Of a stretch of 64,000 nucleotides of DNA, positions 63,408-64,000 are shown one piece after another; the first letter of the stretch is position 1, and every line of letters begins with the position of its first letter. A program made the position numbers and the translations under genes. The stretch is from the NCBI RefSeq assembly GCF_000299415.1, contig NZ_AMPG01000004.1:185231-249230 (forward strand), in the 5' to 3' direction. Source of the DNA: Candidatus Microthrix parvicella Bio17-1. GTDB lineage: Bacteria > Actinomycetota > Acidimicrobiia > Acidimicrobiales > Microtrichaceae. The notes beneath the pieces are model-generated. The model ran no database searches, had not been told where the DNA came from, and worked only from the letters and a program-made list of their open reading frames with translations.

Positions 63408-64000
63408 CCGCACTCGCTCCGACCCTTCAAGCGTTCTTCTGTGACCGGCTCATCAAACAACGAGCCGCCAGCCCGAACACCATCGCCGCCTACCGAGACA
63501 CCTTCCGGCTCCTCATCGCCTACACCACCGACCACACCAACACCGACCCATCCGATCTTGATATCGGTCAGCTTGACGCCACCCTCATCGGAGGGTTTCT
63601 CCACCACCTCGAAACCGAAAGGCACAACAGCCCCTCCACCCGCAACACCCGCCTCGCCGCGATCAGATCGTTCTACAAATACGCGGCCCACCAGCACCCC
63701 GAACACGCCGAGACGATCCAACGCGTCCTCACAATCCCCCAGAAACGGACCGACCGGGCCACCGTCTCGTTCCTCACCCGACCCGAAACCGAAGCACTGC
63801 TCGCCGCCCCCGACACCGACACCTGGTGCGGGAGACGCGACCACACCATCCTCACCGTCATGACCCAAACCGGGCTCAGGGTCACAGAAACAACAGCGCT
63901 CACCATCGCCGATGTTCAACTCGATCGGCCCGGTGCTCACATCAACATCGCCCACGGCAAAGGACGCAAACAACGAGCAGTCCCGATCTCGACCGCTGTG
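63404..64000 (+). CDS. RIT tyrosine recombinase C (cut by window edge)
   Basis: I translated this by hand: 199 codons are open to the window end. It overlaps B by ATGA. The SAM-like N-terminal domain has SPNTIAAYRDTFRLLIAY and STRNTRLAAIRSFYKYAA. Arg159 in TGLRVTET and Lys186 in HGKGRKQRAVPIS belong to the active site; the His and Tyr part lies outside. The coding strand is very rich in C and A, the opposite of recombinase A. Confidence 0.9.
   Translation, partial: MTALAPTLQAFFCDRLIKQRAASPNTIAAYRDTFRLLIAYTTDHTNTDPSDLDIGQLDATLIGGFLHHLETERHNSPSTRNTRLAAIRSFYKYAAHQHPEHAETIQRVLTIPQKRTDRATVSFLTRPETEALLAAPDTDTWCGRRDHTILTVMTQTGLRVTETTALTIADVQLDRPGAHINIAHGKGRKQRAVPISTAV

Larger units (their letters stand above)
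61153..64000 (+). mobile_element. Recombinase-in-trio (RIT) element, left part
   Basis: Three different tyrosine recombinases are encoded in a row with four-base overlaps, behind a set of direct and inverted 11-mer repeats. This is the hallmark of RIT elements. The right end lies outside the window. The element seems to interrupt an HNH gene and sits about 140 bp from tRNA-Leu. No cargo gene is seen so far. Confidence 0.8.

Noticed and set aside
1..64000. CRISPR array, rRNA operon or prophage
   Set aside because: No regularly spaced repeats, rRNA sequence or phage structural genes were seen anywhere in the window.

Overview
The window is a gene-dense stretch of a high-GC actinobacterial chromosome. 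GTG and TTG starts and four-base ATGA/GTGA overlaps are common. Mycothiol (mshC), coenzyme F420 (npdG) and phosphatidylinositol mannoside (pgsA-patA-pimA) genes, and the order pyr-gmk-rpoZ-coaBC-metK-priA-def-fmt-rsmB, are actinobacterial. I would guess class Acidimicrobiia, but that is an inference from gene content and not something the sequence proves.

Layout. 1-3.7 kb, minus strand: a membrane hydrolase-like protein cut by the window edge and a DUF3556 membrane protein. 3.8-9.5 kb: aspS, a eukaryote-type hisA, rarA and three small or exported proteins. 9.5-18.2 kb: alaS-ruvX-mltG, then the shikimate set aroE-aroK-aroB-aroQ, efp and nusB. 18.2-29.7 kb: pyrimidine synthesis pyrR-pyrB-pyrC-carA, a two-gene interruption (DUF2505 and a cytochrome c lipoprotein), carB-pyrD-pyrF, then a guanylate kinase carrying what looks like a fused mIHF DNA-binding domain. 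29.8-38 kb: rpoZ, coaBC, metK, a degenerate priA, an opposing methyltransferase, def, fmt and rsmB. 38.1-42.1 kb: mogA/moaB and a complete riboflavin operon ribD-ribE-ribBA-ribH. 42.1-44.4 kb, minus strand: a large TyrA-PheA fusion. 44.5-48.7 kb: a small membrane-protein operon, a decayed PIN gene and an ABC ATPase. 48.8-58 kb: npdG-mshC, an acyltransferase, thrS, and the phosphatidylinositol mannoside cluster. 58-60.6 kb: trpB-trpA and an HU protein. 60.7-64 kb: a tiny membrane protein, tRNA-Leu(CAA), and the left end of a mobile element with three consecutive tyrosine recombinases (a recombinase-in-trio, RIT, element). The element appears to have landed in an HNH endonuclease gene, of which only the tail remains on this side.

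The housekeeping part ties together nucleotide synthesis, aminoacylation, translation initiation, aromatic amino acids and envelope lipid synthesis. Many first genes have a TANNNT -10 box only 6-9 bases before the start codon and no Shine-Dalgarno sequence, which suggests widespread leaderless transcription. Three open frames (the first gene and the last recombinase, both cut by the window edges, and the HNH tail) were found by translating the DNA directly.
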